From contig WWBZ02000007.1 of assembly GCA_011503125.2 (NCBI GenBank), positions 1,240,001 to 1,304,000 of the forward strand: DNA of 64,000 bases, written 5' to 3'. The notes under the pieces were generated by a model that saw only the letters and a list, made by a program, of their open reading frames with translations, searched no databases and was not told where the DNA came from. Both the position numbers and the translations under genes were made by a program. The DNA comes from Botryosphaeria dothidea. Its lineage: Eukaryota > Ascomycota > Dothideomycetes > Botryosphaeriales > Botryosphaeriaceae. Below, one piece after another: positions 45,801-58,508 of this stretch (position 1 is the first letter of the stretch; each line of letters begins with the position of its first letter).

Positions 45801-48800
45801 AGATGAAGACGTTTACTGAATGAAGGATGCGATGACAGATGACGTCGTGCCAGGGCCAGAGAGGATTCAGGTACGTTTCGATTGCTCCAGTCACCGCCTA
45901 TCTACGGAGTATAATCCGGACTGTTCGGGGTATTTTTTTTTCTTTTCTTCTCCCCGTTGCCAAGCCTCGAACAAAAGGGCACATCATTTACTCATCAGCA
46001 TTACTGTATCTCCGCTTCGTTCCCAACGTCTCCAGCCACGGCTCCACAACGATCAATCACATTTTCCCTTTCTCTTTTCTTACCGTCCCCGCCCATTCCG
46101 CCAGGCAACAGCATCTTCACTGGCTGACGCTGGGGATCTCAGACATGCTGAGTGGGGTCGGTTAGGTCAACCGACGAGTCGTGAAGCCGGCACGAAGCTG
46201 AGAAGAGCTGATCAAGGCAAGCGCAGCAGGCAATCAGTCACGCGTTGGTTGCCTTTCGGAAAGGGGCTCCAAATGTCGGTTTCAATCCACCTTTCTTACC
46301 TGACCCCGCTGGCCGCGTACCCAGGCTGTATTTGGTCCCTTTGCCGATTACGAACCCCTCTTTTTCACCATGTGGCTTATGCTGGCAGAGACATGCAGTT
46401 GATTAGCATGAACGGATACATTACCTGTTTGTCCCCAAATGGCAAGCACGCGTGCAGATGCCCGCCCCGGTTTTCTCCGGGCATTCGGGTCTGAGCAGTC
46501 GTGTGCTGGCTTTGTACGTTACGCAAAGCACATCGTGCGTATGTTTCAATGGGCGGGAAATGCATAAGCAGGCACGAAAAAGAGGGCTGGTGAGATAGGT
46601 TGGTGGTGGCCAACCGGAGCTGTAGGGAGCGGGAGGGCCTGCAGCAGCAGCTCATGCATGGCGCAGGCGAAGCACACGCCTCGCATTTTGATACTCGGGC
46701 ACAGCGGGAAAGGTCTGTCCTCCAGCGAGTGCTGATCCGACGCAAATCCGCCATGCGAAGGGTTAGCAGGCGCAGAGGGCACAGACGCTGTGTGCGGCTA
46801 GGACCCTCTGCAGTCTGGGCTTTTGGATATGTGAGCCGGATGGAGGAGGAGCAATAGCTGCAGCAACTTGTGCAGCAATACACAAGACTGGCGCCGCACC
46901 TGCAGCCCTCATGCAGCGCTCTTCGCTCTCTTGCCCTTTCCGTGGACAGCGGGCCGCTCGGTTCCCGCGGCATGCTTTTTTGGTGGCAGATGACAGCTTT
47001 TGATGGATTCCAGGCCAGATCGTCATCGCGTTCAGTTCCTGAATTGAGGTTCACCGGTCAAAGTGGGCATTCTTTTCTGCGGTGGGGGGTCCAAGCGGTG
47101 GAAACACCCGTTGCTTGGCGGAACCCGCGGCGCGTCCGCAACGCGAACTACGCAGGCCACAAGCGGACCGAAACGAGCCCTGAGCGGGTGTGCCGGTCGA
47201 CCGAGTCGCGTTGGGGATGACGAGTCGCAAAGACGCGGAGATGGGCAACGAAATACAGGTAGCGGTGGGTGTGGAGATGGGTTCCTGGCGTTGTGGAGAG
47301 CGAGGGATGCGTGGTATTGCGCGCTCTGGTTGCGTGCGAGGCAGTCCCGAGCAGCGCAGGCACGGCGGCGATGGTGTTGGGCCAGGGAAGCTGTCATAGC
47401 TGAGCAGACAGCGCCAGGCTCGTCTGCCTCAGGCTCATTCCGACATATGCGCGAGATAGAAAGGAAGCATGTTTTAGCGCTCTCAATTTTCTATACTTTT
47501 TGCGCACGCTTCGGATGAGATTTGGCGTGCTTCAAGATGAGGTCCGGATGCTGTGAGAGTCGCGTAGCGCGTCGAGACGACGAGGCGAACACGCAGCGGC
47601 AGTATGCTCCCGAAACATCGCATGACTTCGCAGCGCGACTAGATGGCGGTAGGTTGAAGTTCGGCGTGTGATGTCGCATCGCACATCTCCACTGGATTCA
47701 GAAAGTAAACGCGTTGAATTCGGGCCATGATCGCCGGGTTGGCACCTTGAGGTTTGAAACTTAGATATGTTGTATAGAGAACACTCTCACGAGAAAATGT
47801 TCCTCTAGGCTCTGGTCAAGGGTTGGTGCCTAGGCTTCCGGGCAATATGCACCCCGCAATGTCGAGGACAGGCCGGTCTAGACGCGGTGTGGGGGATCTT
47901 GCGGGCATCCGTGCTATCGTGAAGGCTGATTGATGGTGGAGGACGTGAGTGCTTACGTACCTTGTGGATCTGCATTGCGTAGACCTCGATTGAAACGCAC
48001 ATATATCGTCGCGACACCCGTTTCTTCTACCTTTCTGTCGGACTTGCGACGATGCACTTCCAACTCGACTGCTGGCGCGCGCATGGCGAGCGCATTTCTG
48101 CACACAGACCTGCCGGTCGCGGACGCGGCGCACGGTTGCTGGGCGTGGGGCTATGACGATGACGGCCTCGGACACGGGATTCTTCACATGACTGACGTCG
48201 CGACAGGGCGGAAAGCAAGCGAAAAGAGGGCGATTGCCATAGCGGTTGCTTGGACCTCGTGAGCAGCAGGTTGAGCGAGCGAGCGAGTAGGGCGGCAGCG
48301 GACGGCGGTTCGTATTGTTTTTCCTTGGTGGTGGCGGTGATGTCGCATCGTCGTATCGCGGCTGGGAGCAAGGAAGCGCTTCCAAGGAAGGTAGGCGCAC
48401 ATTCCTGTACCACCGCCCCGTCGCGCAGCCGCAGTCCTTCGCGCACGCCAATGCAGCCTTGGGGCGCTCTTGACGAGCTTCTTCAATAATTCCACACCTA
48501 GCGCAGCGCAGAAGACGTGAGCTGGCGGTGCTCAGACAACTGGAAGATCTGCGCAATCGATAAGGCGTGCGCCCGGTGATTTGCGGGGGATGTTCTATTC
48601 TTGTTGCACGTTGCTACGGCAGGCCAGTCGTCAACATGGCTTCCAAGGATGCAAACCTTGTTTCACCCAGACGAGCGCACTCACAGCACCAAGTCCAGCA
48701 CCAGCTCCAGCTTCGTCAACTGCTCTACCGGCTGCCATTGCTGTCGCCCTCGCCAATTCCGCGCGCGCTGAGCTCGCTTTTCTCCGCTGATACGACTTAT

Positions 48801-48922
48801 TATTATCTCCCGCCACCACCTTCCTCCCGGCGCGCGCAGCCCTGCAGTGCGGCTGTGCGAAGCTTTGGAACCCGGCTGCCAGCCAAGGCATCCCGCAGCC
48901 GCGGACCGCGTGAAACGCGAGA
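42852..48922. other. 6-kb gene-poor region
   Basis: The stretch holds the 3' flank of the DUF8032-type gene and the upstream region of the GH17 gene. Many frames of 60-225 codons exist but none shows domains, consistent codon use or splice structure that I can support. No MITE copy of the family was found here. A short CG-dinucleotide run lies near 44147-44157. Confidence 0.5.
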
Positions 48923-51074
48923 ATGCCCTCCCAACCTCCTTTTCACAGAAGCTTCTCTTTCGACAACGACGACGAGGACGGCCATTTTCCCCATCCGCCA
49001 GCTTATGCCTCTCATGTGTCACAGCCCGCCTCTGTAGCTCAACCCGCTTTCGACCACTCAGCTCCGCCGCCGCCGCCTCAGCATCGCAATTTCACTCACT
49101 TCCAGCCCGCTGCGACCGGCGCCTTCGCATCCAACGCTTTCCCACGCGAGCCCATCCGGCAGTCAACCACGACGCCCGGCATGGACAACTTAGGTGAGTC
49201 GGCTCCAGGCGGTGGCATCACTGGCATCGCCCTCGGCGTCGCAAACACCCACCAACGCGAGAGCGGCCTGCGCGCCTTGCACGCTGCCGCTGACAACCCT
49301 CAATGGGACCGTTCTGGACCTGGTGGTAACCCTCTTCCAGGAAATCAGCATCAACCATACTCTGCCTACTCGCCCTACACCCAAGGCTCGTCACCCGCCA
49401 TGAATCCCGCCGGCTACAGCTCCCAGGAGCCGCTCGCTCACCCTAGTGCCAACGAGTCTCGACCTTCCCTGAACAGCCATTCTAACCATTCCGCCAACGA
49501 CGGATACTCCTCCTTCTCCGACGATCCCTACAACTACCACTCCAGATCCGCTCCCTTCGGTGCCATCGATCCCAATGATATTGAAGATGACGGTGATGAC
49601 GGTATCCCGCCTCCAAACCCCAATCGTAGGACACTTCTCGGCAAGAAAGGCGCCGCTGCTGCCGGTGCCGCCGGTGCCGCCGGTGCTGCCGCAGGCCTTA
49701 GCCATGATGGAAGCGGGAGCTACGGTCCTTTGCCCGGTGGAAACACCGAATACTCCCACGACGCCCGCGGTGTAGAGAAGGGCGCATACGGCGCAGCAGC
49801 CAACAAGAACGGCAAGAAGCGGCTATGGACAATCGTGCTCGTCGCTCTCGTCGTTGTGGCAGTCATCGTGGGTGTCGTCGTGGGTGGCGTGCTGGGAAGC
49901 AGGTCTGGTCAGCCAGACGATACTAAGGATTCCGCAGCAGCGGCCAAGGATGACGAACAGAAGAACGGCGATTTGGACAAGGATTCCGATGAGATCAAAA
50001 AGCTGATGAACAACCCTGACCTTCACCGTGTGTTCCCTGGAATGGACTACACTCCTCTGAACGCCCAGTATCCGGATTGCCTGCACAACCCTCCCAGCCA
50101 GAACAACATCACCCGCGACGTCGCTGTCCTCAGCCAACTCACTCCTGCGATCCGTCTCTATGGCACTGATTGCAACCAGGTAAGCAATGTCTAACACTCA
50201 AGTGCGGGGCTCTGCAACTGACGCAAACGCTGTCTCAGACTGAGATGGTTCTCCACGCCATCGACCGCCTCGGTATCTCGGATAGCACCAAGGTTTGGCT
50301 CGGTGTGTGGCTTGGCAACAACGACACGACCAATGACAGGCAAATCGCACAATTCTGGCACATCCTCGACCAACACAAGGCGGACCCCTTCGCTGGCGTC
50401 ATCGTCGGCAACGAAGTTCTCTACCGCAAGGACCTGTCATCAACCGAGCTTGCTAAGATTTTGGGCGACGTGAAGAAGAATCTCACGGACCACAGCTGGG
50501 ACCTTCCGCTCGCAACGTCGGATCTAGGCGACAACTGGACTTCGGACTTGGCTAGCGAGGTCGATGTCGTCATGGCGAATATTCACCCGTTCTTTGCCGG
50601 TGTTGAGGCGCAGGAGGCAACAAGCTGGACCTGGAGTTTCTGGCAGAATCACGATGTCGCCGTTACCAAGAACCTGCAGGGCAAGACCCACGTCATCAGC
50701 GAAACTGGCTGGCCTTCCGGCGGCGGTAACGACTGCGGCGAGTCGACATGTACTAGTGACACCCAGGGTAGTGTTGCAGGTGTCGACGAGATGAACACCT
50801 TTTTGGAGGACTGGGTCTGCCCTGCCTTGAAGAACGGCACCGAGTACTTTTGGTAAGTTTCTAATGTTATCGAACAACTTCCGCACGCCGACCCCGCTGA
50901 CCTGGGAATTGTAGGTTCGAGCTTTTCGACGAGCCTTGGAAGATTATGTATAACACCAAGGACGAGAATTGGGAAGATAAGTGGGGTCTCATGACCGTCG
51001 ACCGCAAGCTCAAGAGTGGTGTCAAGATCCCTGACTGCGGCGGCCAGCAGGCCAAGCTGCCGTCGAAGAGATAA
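48923..51074 (+). CDS. btgC: GH17 endo-1,3-beta-glucanase, type II membrane form (BtgC-like)
   Basis: Three exons: 48923-50179, 50239-50852, 50915-51074. They give 2,031 bases and 676 residues. The first 300 residues are a low-complexity Ser/Pro/His/Asn-rich cytoplasmic part with an Ala/Gly run (245-258). A single membrane segment at about 301-324 follows KNGKKR, giving a type II orientation. The outer part starts after a Lys/Asp-rich stalk, with [20 protein letters not shown], the acid/base Glu478 in [10 protein letters not shown] and the nucleophile Glu574 in [10 protein letters not shown], then FELFDEPWK. These are the catalytic signatures of glycoside hydrolase family 17. The enzyme should cut or remodel cell-wall beta-1,3-glucan. 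Architecture agrees with Aspergillus BtgC. No lesion is seen. Confidence 0.93.
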
Positions 51075-52722
51075 TACTAGTCTCTCGTCAGAGGAAGTCA
51101 TGGGTGATTGCATTTCTCTTTCATCGTCAGGAAAGTCTTTCCTTGTAATTGGTATTGTATATGGCGTTATATTCCTCGGGACATGGGAAGGGCAGAGGGC
51201 ATGGGTAAACATTGCCGGACAGCGTTTACACGGAGGGGAAGAGAGGTACAAAACTTCCACATTCCTTGGATGAGAGGGCTACTGAGGCATGAGAGGTGGA
51301 TGGAGGATATTATTGTTTTGTTTTTGGATTCATCCATAGGATTGGCCATCATTAGGGATTTTCATTACCACGGTCAATGGATGCTCCCCTAGATAGAGAG
51401 CCGTTCTTTGGGGGAGCATTTATGGTGGGCAGCATTTCAGGACCACTTTTTCTACACAGCATTTTCTCTTGCAAAAAGAGGGGTGCATTTATAGGGGGCT
51501 TGGGGGATGGGACGGGAAGGATATGACGGCTGGAGGTTGGTGGGTTGGGTTACGCAAAACGCTAATGAGCTCGTTCGACCGCACATGACTGATTGGGGGG
51601 AGGGAGAGGAATGGGACGGGCGATATCTAATATCATGTGGATTCGTGCTTGTAGATAGATCGGATGAGTGGGAAGGTGCACGCGCGCGCGAGCAACTGAG
51701 ATGTTAATACGATCACCCTTTCCCGGACCGGAAGCAAGGAAACCAGTGAATGACGTGTTGATTCTACAACGTTGCAATAGGAAATTCAATTGCTTACGCA
51801 TAAGGTGTCGAGGTGAAGATGAAAATGCTGGAAAGTGCAGTACAGTCGCGAGCAACGGGGAAATGGCTTGGCTGTTTGCAGCCGGTCGGCTAGAATCGAC
51901 GTCATTGGAATTCTTTCGCCGGAATATGCTGGCGACAGCGACCCCGCTATCCCGCTTCCGTTTGACAGATTGTTCAAGACTATCATGGGAAAGATAATGA
52001 ACGCTGAAAGTGTGCGCGGGTCACGGCTTCCTATCACGATCATGCGTAGGCTCGACTAGAAGAAGCTCAAAATTCTCTAACCACTCCCATCCCATTACCC
52101 TCCCTTCTCGATGGAAAACCTCGGCCTGCGCAAGAAAGAAAAGGGTTCTCCACCATCGCCATCACTTTCATGTCCTGAAGAAGACGCAACAAGATATACC
52201 AGAGACGATTGAACACTCAATCGTCATCTGGCGGGAAATGGAGAAGCAGTACCGCTATGAAATGACGACAGTGTGCATCTTTACGTTACACAAGTACGAT
52301 TTCAAAAGGCAGAACAACGGTATCAAAGCTTGCAAAAGAAAACCCCTGATAAGATGAGGTCGAGAGAGAGTTCGGATATAAAACAAAGACAAAAACAAGG
52401 GAATCCTAGTGTACACTTTATGCGTAGTGTAGTAGAAACTGTGTAGAGAGCAAGTCTGTGTGTGTGGCGTAAATATTTCCGTTCATCGTCATAGCCTTCG
52501 TCCGAAACCAGTCATGTCCACTGGGAAAGTGAGGAAAAAAAAACGAACTCCTCAATACATCCACCCACCCACCTGCCGGAATTAGCCCCACCGTCATCAA
52601 TACCATTCCAAATTTTTTCCCCCTCATCATCCATCCATCCACTTCAAACTCTCACCCCACCACAACCCTCCCACCTAATCTCTCTACCTCCCCTCCGATG
52701 CCCTCTAAGCAGCAACCGCTAC
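51075..52722. other. intergenic region between convergent genes
   Basis: About 1.65 kb between the stop codons of the GH17 gene and the large repeat-protein gene. It should contain both 3' UTRs. Short frames lack support. No RNA gene or MITE copy was recognised. Confidence 0.5.
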
Positions 52723-55700
52723 TTACAACTCATCCCTCACCTTCGCCGTAGCTTCAGTTGCCTTCTCGCCAACGGCGCTAGCAGCCTCTTCAAGCTTGCT
52801 CTTCGCCTCCTCAAGCTTCTCGCTTACATCGTCACCAGCAACAGCCGCATAATCCCTCAACCTCGCCCGCGCACTCTCGACGACTTCCTGCAGACGACTC
52901 GTGGCGCTCTCCAGAGCACCCTGTTGGGGCCCATAGATAGCTTCGCTGACGCGACTGGCAGCAGCCGCGTAGCCATCGCCAACCGCCGAGCTAACAGCAG
53001 CGGCACGGTCGCCCGCAGCGGCGAGGTTCTCCTCGGCGGCGCTAGACACGGCAGCAGAGATGGACGAGTAGACGCTAGCGGCGGTCGACGTGGCGGCCTC
53101 GACGGAGCCAGTCGGCGTGCCGTAGATGGCGACGGAGATAGCGTTCTGGGCCGAGGAAGCGACGTTGGCGAGCGAGGCCTGAGCGGCCTCGGCGTAGCCC
53201 GGTTGCGTGCCGTAGACGGCTTCGCTGGCCTTGGAGGAGGCGGAGCTGTAGGCGCTGTTGGCAGCCTCGCTGGCCTTCTCGTACGCGTTCTTTTCCGTAC
53301 CGTAGATCTGGATGCTGACGGCGTCGACAGCGGCGTTGATCTGGTCGTTGGCGGAATCAAGGATTGCTTCCAAGGTGGCGGGAGGAGTGAAGACGGAGGA
53401 GACGACTGAGGAGGCAGACTCATAGGCTTCACTTGCATAGGAAGAAGCAGATGATGCCATAGCCGGGTATCCAGTGTAGTATGCCGAGCTGAACCGGTTC
53501 ATCACGCTCTCTGTGAAGTCGGGCTCCTTGCCAATGACAAGCTCAGAGACTAGGGACTGAACAGCTTCGTACTGAGCAGCAGCTGCCGCAGTAGCTTGTG
53601 CTCCATAGTCACCCGCTTGTGAGTATAGTGATTCAGCCCAGGGAGTCGGTGCACCGTAGACTTGCTCGCTGGCCCTGGAGACTAGCGATTCCCAGTTCTC
53701 CACTGCTTGGGAGGCAACAGACTCGGTCCAGGGGGTCTCGGAGCCAATGACACCAGAGCTTGCGGCGGATGCCAATGACTCAGCCTTCTCCGAAGCGGCT
53801 GAAGCAGCGGACTCGAAAATGCCAGTAGAGGTTCCGTAGATGGCACTGCTTGCCTCAGCCGAGGCGGCAGAGAGAGAAGCAGATGCAACCGAGAGGGCAG
53901 CATCATATTGAGAAGATGCTGAGTCGAGAATGCTTTGAGCCGGAGGCTTGCTGGTCTTGCCAGCAAGGGAACTGGCAGAAGAGAGGGCATCTTGGAGATG
54001 GCTTGATGCCGCGGCAACCGCAGCAGTGTACTGGCTTTGCGCAGCATTCACGTAGCTCTGGTACGCAGGGGTAGGCGTCCCATAGACAGCAGTGGAGGCA
54101 GCATCCAAAAATTCCGAATAGCGGGCATGGGCAAGGCCGATGCCTTCATAGTAGCGCCTTTGGGCCTCTGAGATGTACTGTTGGTGGACCGGCGTTGGCT
54201 GAGCGCCAACAGCGATTTTGGCACTTGTGAATCTAGCTGCATGTCAGTTGACTGCATATGATACTCTGGTAAAGACCTAACTTACTGTTCGGAGGCCGCA
54301 CTCAAGCCCTCCTGGAGTCGGGAAGAAGCGATGGATGAAACAGACTCCCACGCACCCTGTGTCGGGCCCGCTGCATAATTCTTCACAGAATCCGTGTACT
54401 TGAGAGTATCTTGGAGCTTGGCACTGGCAGCGGAAAGTGATGAAGAATATGCCTCGTTAATGGAGGAAAGAGCCTCTTCATGAGCAGGCTTCGGGGTCCC
54501 TGAGATCTGCACAGAAACAGCAGACTTGGCCTGGTCATATTGATCCTTCGCAAGCTTAAGAGCGCTGTCGTACTGAGCGCTAGCCTGGGCACGGAGGGAT
54601 TCAATTACAGGAGCAGGAGTACCATAGATGGCATAAGATGCTGCTGTTACGGCCTTGGCGTACTTGTCTGATGCCACGCTCGCAATAATTTCAGCAGAGC
54701 CCTGCTCGGGCCCATACAGCACGCTGGAAGCAGCCGCCATAGCTTTTGCGTATTGCTCGCTCGCCAAAGACGTGGCTGACTCAACGGAGCCTTGGGTTGA
54801 CGTTGGTTTCAGAATAGCATCGCTGATTGCTTTGGTGAGGTCGGCAGCACGATCACCAGCCTCGCTGACCATGCTTTGGATCTTCTCTGAGTAGGTGTCG
54901 TCATCGTCATCGTCGATCTCATCCTCGAAAACAATCTGTTTTGCTTCAACAGTGACTTGAGCCATTGCGCCTCCCCAGACCTTCTTCACTGATTCCGTCG
55001 CGTCAGCTGCTGCTTCGGAAATGGCAGATGACGCAGAATCAACGCTCGAAGATGCCTCAGAGGCTACGGATTCGGCGACCGGTGTCGAGCTACCAATGAC
55101 AGCTTCGCTAGCTTGAGAGGCAATCGACTCGTAAGTGGGGGTCTCGGAACCGACAACAGCCTCGCGAGCCTGAGAGGCAATTGACTCATAAGCAGGCGTC
55201 TCCGAGCCAACAATTGCTTCGCTGGCCTTGGAGGCGATAGACTCGTGGGGAGGAGCAGGGGAGCCAAGAATCGCTTGGCTGGCTTGGTCCTTCTTGAACT
55301 TAGCCGCGGAGACGACGCTTTGAGCGGCTTCTCCAGCGCTTTCGCTTGCCTCTGAAACCTTCGAGCTGGCAACGGAAGAAATACTATCCGTAGCATCTTG
55401 AGTGCCCAGCACAGTCTCGGAAGCCTTGGTAGCAGCCTGCTCCACAACGCCGGGTTCTGTGCCAATGACGGACTCGCTGACCGCGGAGGCGGCACTCTCA
55501 ATGCTGCTCGATGCTTCAGAAACAATCGACTCGGCTGAACCTTGCGAAGTTCCTACGGCAGCCTCGCTTGCGTCGCTGGCGGCTTCCTTGATGGCGTTCT
55601 TGGCTTTCCGAGCTGCCTCAACAGCAGCAGCAGGAATCACTGTGGATGTGAAATCGTCGGAGGCGTCATGGGTAAAAAGCTTGAAGCGGGCAACGTCCTT

Positions 55701-57463
55701 GAGACGAACCAGTTCCTTCGCAGCTTCCTCAGCGACGGCCATACCAGTCTCCTCGATCTTGACGCCTTCTTCTCTGGCAGTCGCGAATCCGGCGTGTTCG
55801 TATGCAACAATCTGGACCTCTCTGCGCCATTCGTCGAAAGTCTTCTTCAACGAGTGATACTTGGACCAGTCCTTGTACGTGACACCATCCATCCAAGCCC
55901 ACCGCATGCCGATCTCTTGGAGACCAAGGTCCCGAATGTGGTCAATGACTTCAAGCGTGGAATCAGTAGCGGAAGTAATGAGGTTAAGCGTCTCCCGGTC
56001 ATAGCTCTGCTTCCACGAGCGGATGGCCTGCGCCTTTTCTTTGATGGCTTGGCCAGCAGAACGAACGGAGCCCATAAGACCACCATAACTGGCCTCTATC
56101 TCATCCTCATCCGCATCCTTGGGGAGGGATTCGACAGCCTTTATGATTTGCGACTTAAGGTCCTTGAGTTTCGACTCCACAGTCTCTTCAAGCTGGACAA
56201 GGAAAGCTTTGCCGACGCTCTTGGCTTGGCTTTCGACCTGATGGTCGGTAATTTCTTTTACACGTTCCTCGAGGTCTTCGGCGCCCTTATCAGCAGCCTT
56301 TGCGAACTTTTCTTGCCATGTCCTGAGGTCCTTGGAGACTTGCTCTTGGACTTCTGATCTAGAGGGCTTTTCCGCGGATGCAGTAGAGCTGCTGGAAGAA
56401 GTCGATGCAGAGCTGTCTGTCGTAGCGGATGCTGCAACTGAGGAGGATATAGACAAAGCGCTAGATGCCGCTGAAGATAGAGAAGAGGATCTAACATCAT
56501 CAGCTTTGCCGGAGTTGAGGGGAAATAGCACTTACGCATCTACCGATTCGACCACAGCCTCGATCTTCTTACCATCTTTGTAGCGGCCCAGTCTTTCCTT
56601 GATCCTCATGAGCTGCGGCTCGACGTTGTCTCCATAGAGAATCCGAAGCTGTGGCCAGACCTGACGGAACAGGAAATTTCCAACTGCGGAAGTACCCCAG
56701 CGAGCGTACGGATAGCCGACATCAACAGCGTAGTAGCGTCCTTGAGCATAGGCGTTCTGAGCGTGGGGGAGCACAACCTCGTATGCGGGGAGGACCTTTG
56801 TGTTGTATGTGTCGCCCACTATGGAGGATGCTTGGTCGTAATAGGGAGCGGCAGCAGCCGACAGCTTCTCGACATGGGGCGCGAGAGCAGCATCGTACTG
56901 TGCCTTTGCCTGAGTCTGAGCGACTTGAAGTTGTGGCTTCAGCGTCTTCTCCCATTGAGCCCGAGCAAGTTCCTGGGCCTGAGCGACGCGAGGAGCACCG
57001 TAGGACTGATATGTGTGCTTGGCAAACTCGGCTGAGGGGGTGTAGATCTGGTCATTGAAGCGGTCGACATAGGGTTGGGCCTTCTCGACGTGTGGAGCAA
57101 GGTAGGTGTTGTAATAGGGTTCGACGTAGGGCGCGGCGCGCGATTGCACAGTCAAGTAGGGCTTGCATAGCTTGGGCGAGTCGTCGGAAAGGTCTGGGAG
57201 GGATCTAGGGCAGCGAAAGATCATCGTGACGATGACATACCACACCGACACGCTGGAGTCGGAGGTCAGCGCAAAAAGCGTGTTGTTTGGACTCAGAAAA
57301 CTCACCGGACGGCATTGCTGAGCAGCCACGGCACGAAGCCGCGGCGCTGAGGTTGCCTGAGCTTTTGGTGGCGGACGACAGTGCCGTTCATCTCTTTTGA
57401 GTCTCGCAGGTCACTGGGGGTCTTGGTCGGCCTTTTGACATGGCCGTTGGTGGAGGCGGCCAT
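52723..57463 (-). CDS. large Ala/Ser-rich repeat protein with N-terminal membrane segment (fungal 'hoxa13-like' annotation family)
   Basis: Four exons: 57306-57463, 56536-57252, 54286-56490, 52723-54232. They give 4,590 bases and 1,529 residues with matching phases; introns are 53, 45 and 53 bases. The start is the ATG at 57463 (MAASTNGHVK). A hydrophobic segment VSVWYVIVTMIF follows at about 54-65. Then comes a Tyr/Pro/Ala-rich helical region (AAPYVEPYYNTYLAPHVEKA and relatives) and VWPQLRILYGDNVEPQLMRI. A Ser-rich linker and charged helices follow. From about residue 630 to the end there are some two dozen degenerate repeats built on a VYGTPTPAYES-type turn plus an Ala/Ser amphipathic helix. 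I recall fungal orthologues carrying the misleading name 'transcription factor hoxa13', but there is no homeobox. Function is unknown; the amphipathic repeats suggest a membrane or lipid surface. Confidence 0.82.
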
Positions 57464-58508
57464 GGCGAGAGCTGATGGAGGCGCGTGCTGATCGGCGCAC
57501 CGCAGTCCGTGCTGAGCTGTGGTGCCGAGAGGGCGATGCTTCAGAGCTGCTGCACGGGAACACAGGCAATGCCGCAGCGTCAAAAGTGTCGACGAGGGTT
57601 GGGTGGTGAAGCTGGCGGAGGGAGATGTATGAGAGGGGAGTGTTGTCGAATCCGGCTGCTTGAAGCAGCTTGTCTGTCGCACGCACGCAACGCCCGCGCC
57701 AGGGAATCAAGCTATGGTCGAGCCAAGCCGACTCGCGAACTCACGTCATAGGCTTGCAACCGCCGACCTGCAAATGCACATGCTGTTGGCTCGCAGATCA
57801 CCTCACGATCAAGCCAGATCGCGACCTGCAGCTTCCTTATCGCCGCCGTAGCCAGCTGGACTGAAGGTGACGCGCGCAGCCCGTGCGCCGCTTCTTGCCT
57901 CGGTGATGAAACACCTCTTGACGGTATGTGGTCTCAGAAAATATCGCTGGGCATTTCTTCATGCTGCCTGCCCTGTCGCAAAATTATTGCTGTAGCTGTG
58001 GGGATGCAACGGACCGTGGAATGCACGTCTCATGCGTCCGAGATCCGTGGATATCCGGCCACGACGGGCCTGCCTTTTTGACCTGCGATTACTATTGTTG
58101 GGATGCTCGACAAAGGGAAAGGGCATCCCGTCACGTGACTCTAGCCTGCCTTCCGCCGTTGGTTCCGCGCCTGCGGTCTGTTCGTTATCCGCCGCAATCG
58201 AGCTCCTTGTTCCTCGTAAACTCCCCGCAACTCCGCCACCAAGCAACAGATTGTCGCAGCTTTCTCCTCCTCAACCTCTTTCGGCCTATTCTGGACCCGA
58301 CTAATCTGACTCTCCTTCCTCGCGTGCTGAGATGATTCCATAGACGCCTCGTTCACCCGCGGCGTTAAAGCCATTATCCCTCTTCTCCACTCGCTCGCAA
58401 CCATCGCCTAAGCTCCGCGCATTGCCTGCCCCGCTCAGCAGAGAACGCCCCTGCGCCTGCGCTCCCTTGACACCAAGCCTGTAGTTGCTGTCGACAGTGC
58501 CGAGTGTC
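57464..58508. promoter_or_regulatory. divergent intergenic region, repeat-protein gene / Doa10 gene
   Basis: 1,045 bases between divergent start codons, holding both promoters and leaders. The Doa10 side (58130-58500) is pyrimidine-rich on the plus strand. No discrete regulatory site or RNA gene was recognised. Confidence 0.45.

Noticed and set aside
46377..47054. 225-codon minus-strand frame with many cysteines
   Set aside because: The cysteines are irregular, there is no signal peptide or family match, and the frame overlaps others in a gene-poor region.
51330..51425. Inverted ATGCTCCCC / GGGGAGCAT near the GH17 gene as a MITE copy
   Set aside because: Only nine to ten bases pair, and the surrounding family motifs (CCGGA, GTTGAAGC) are missing.
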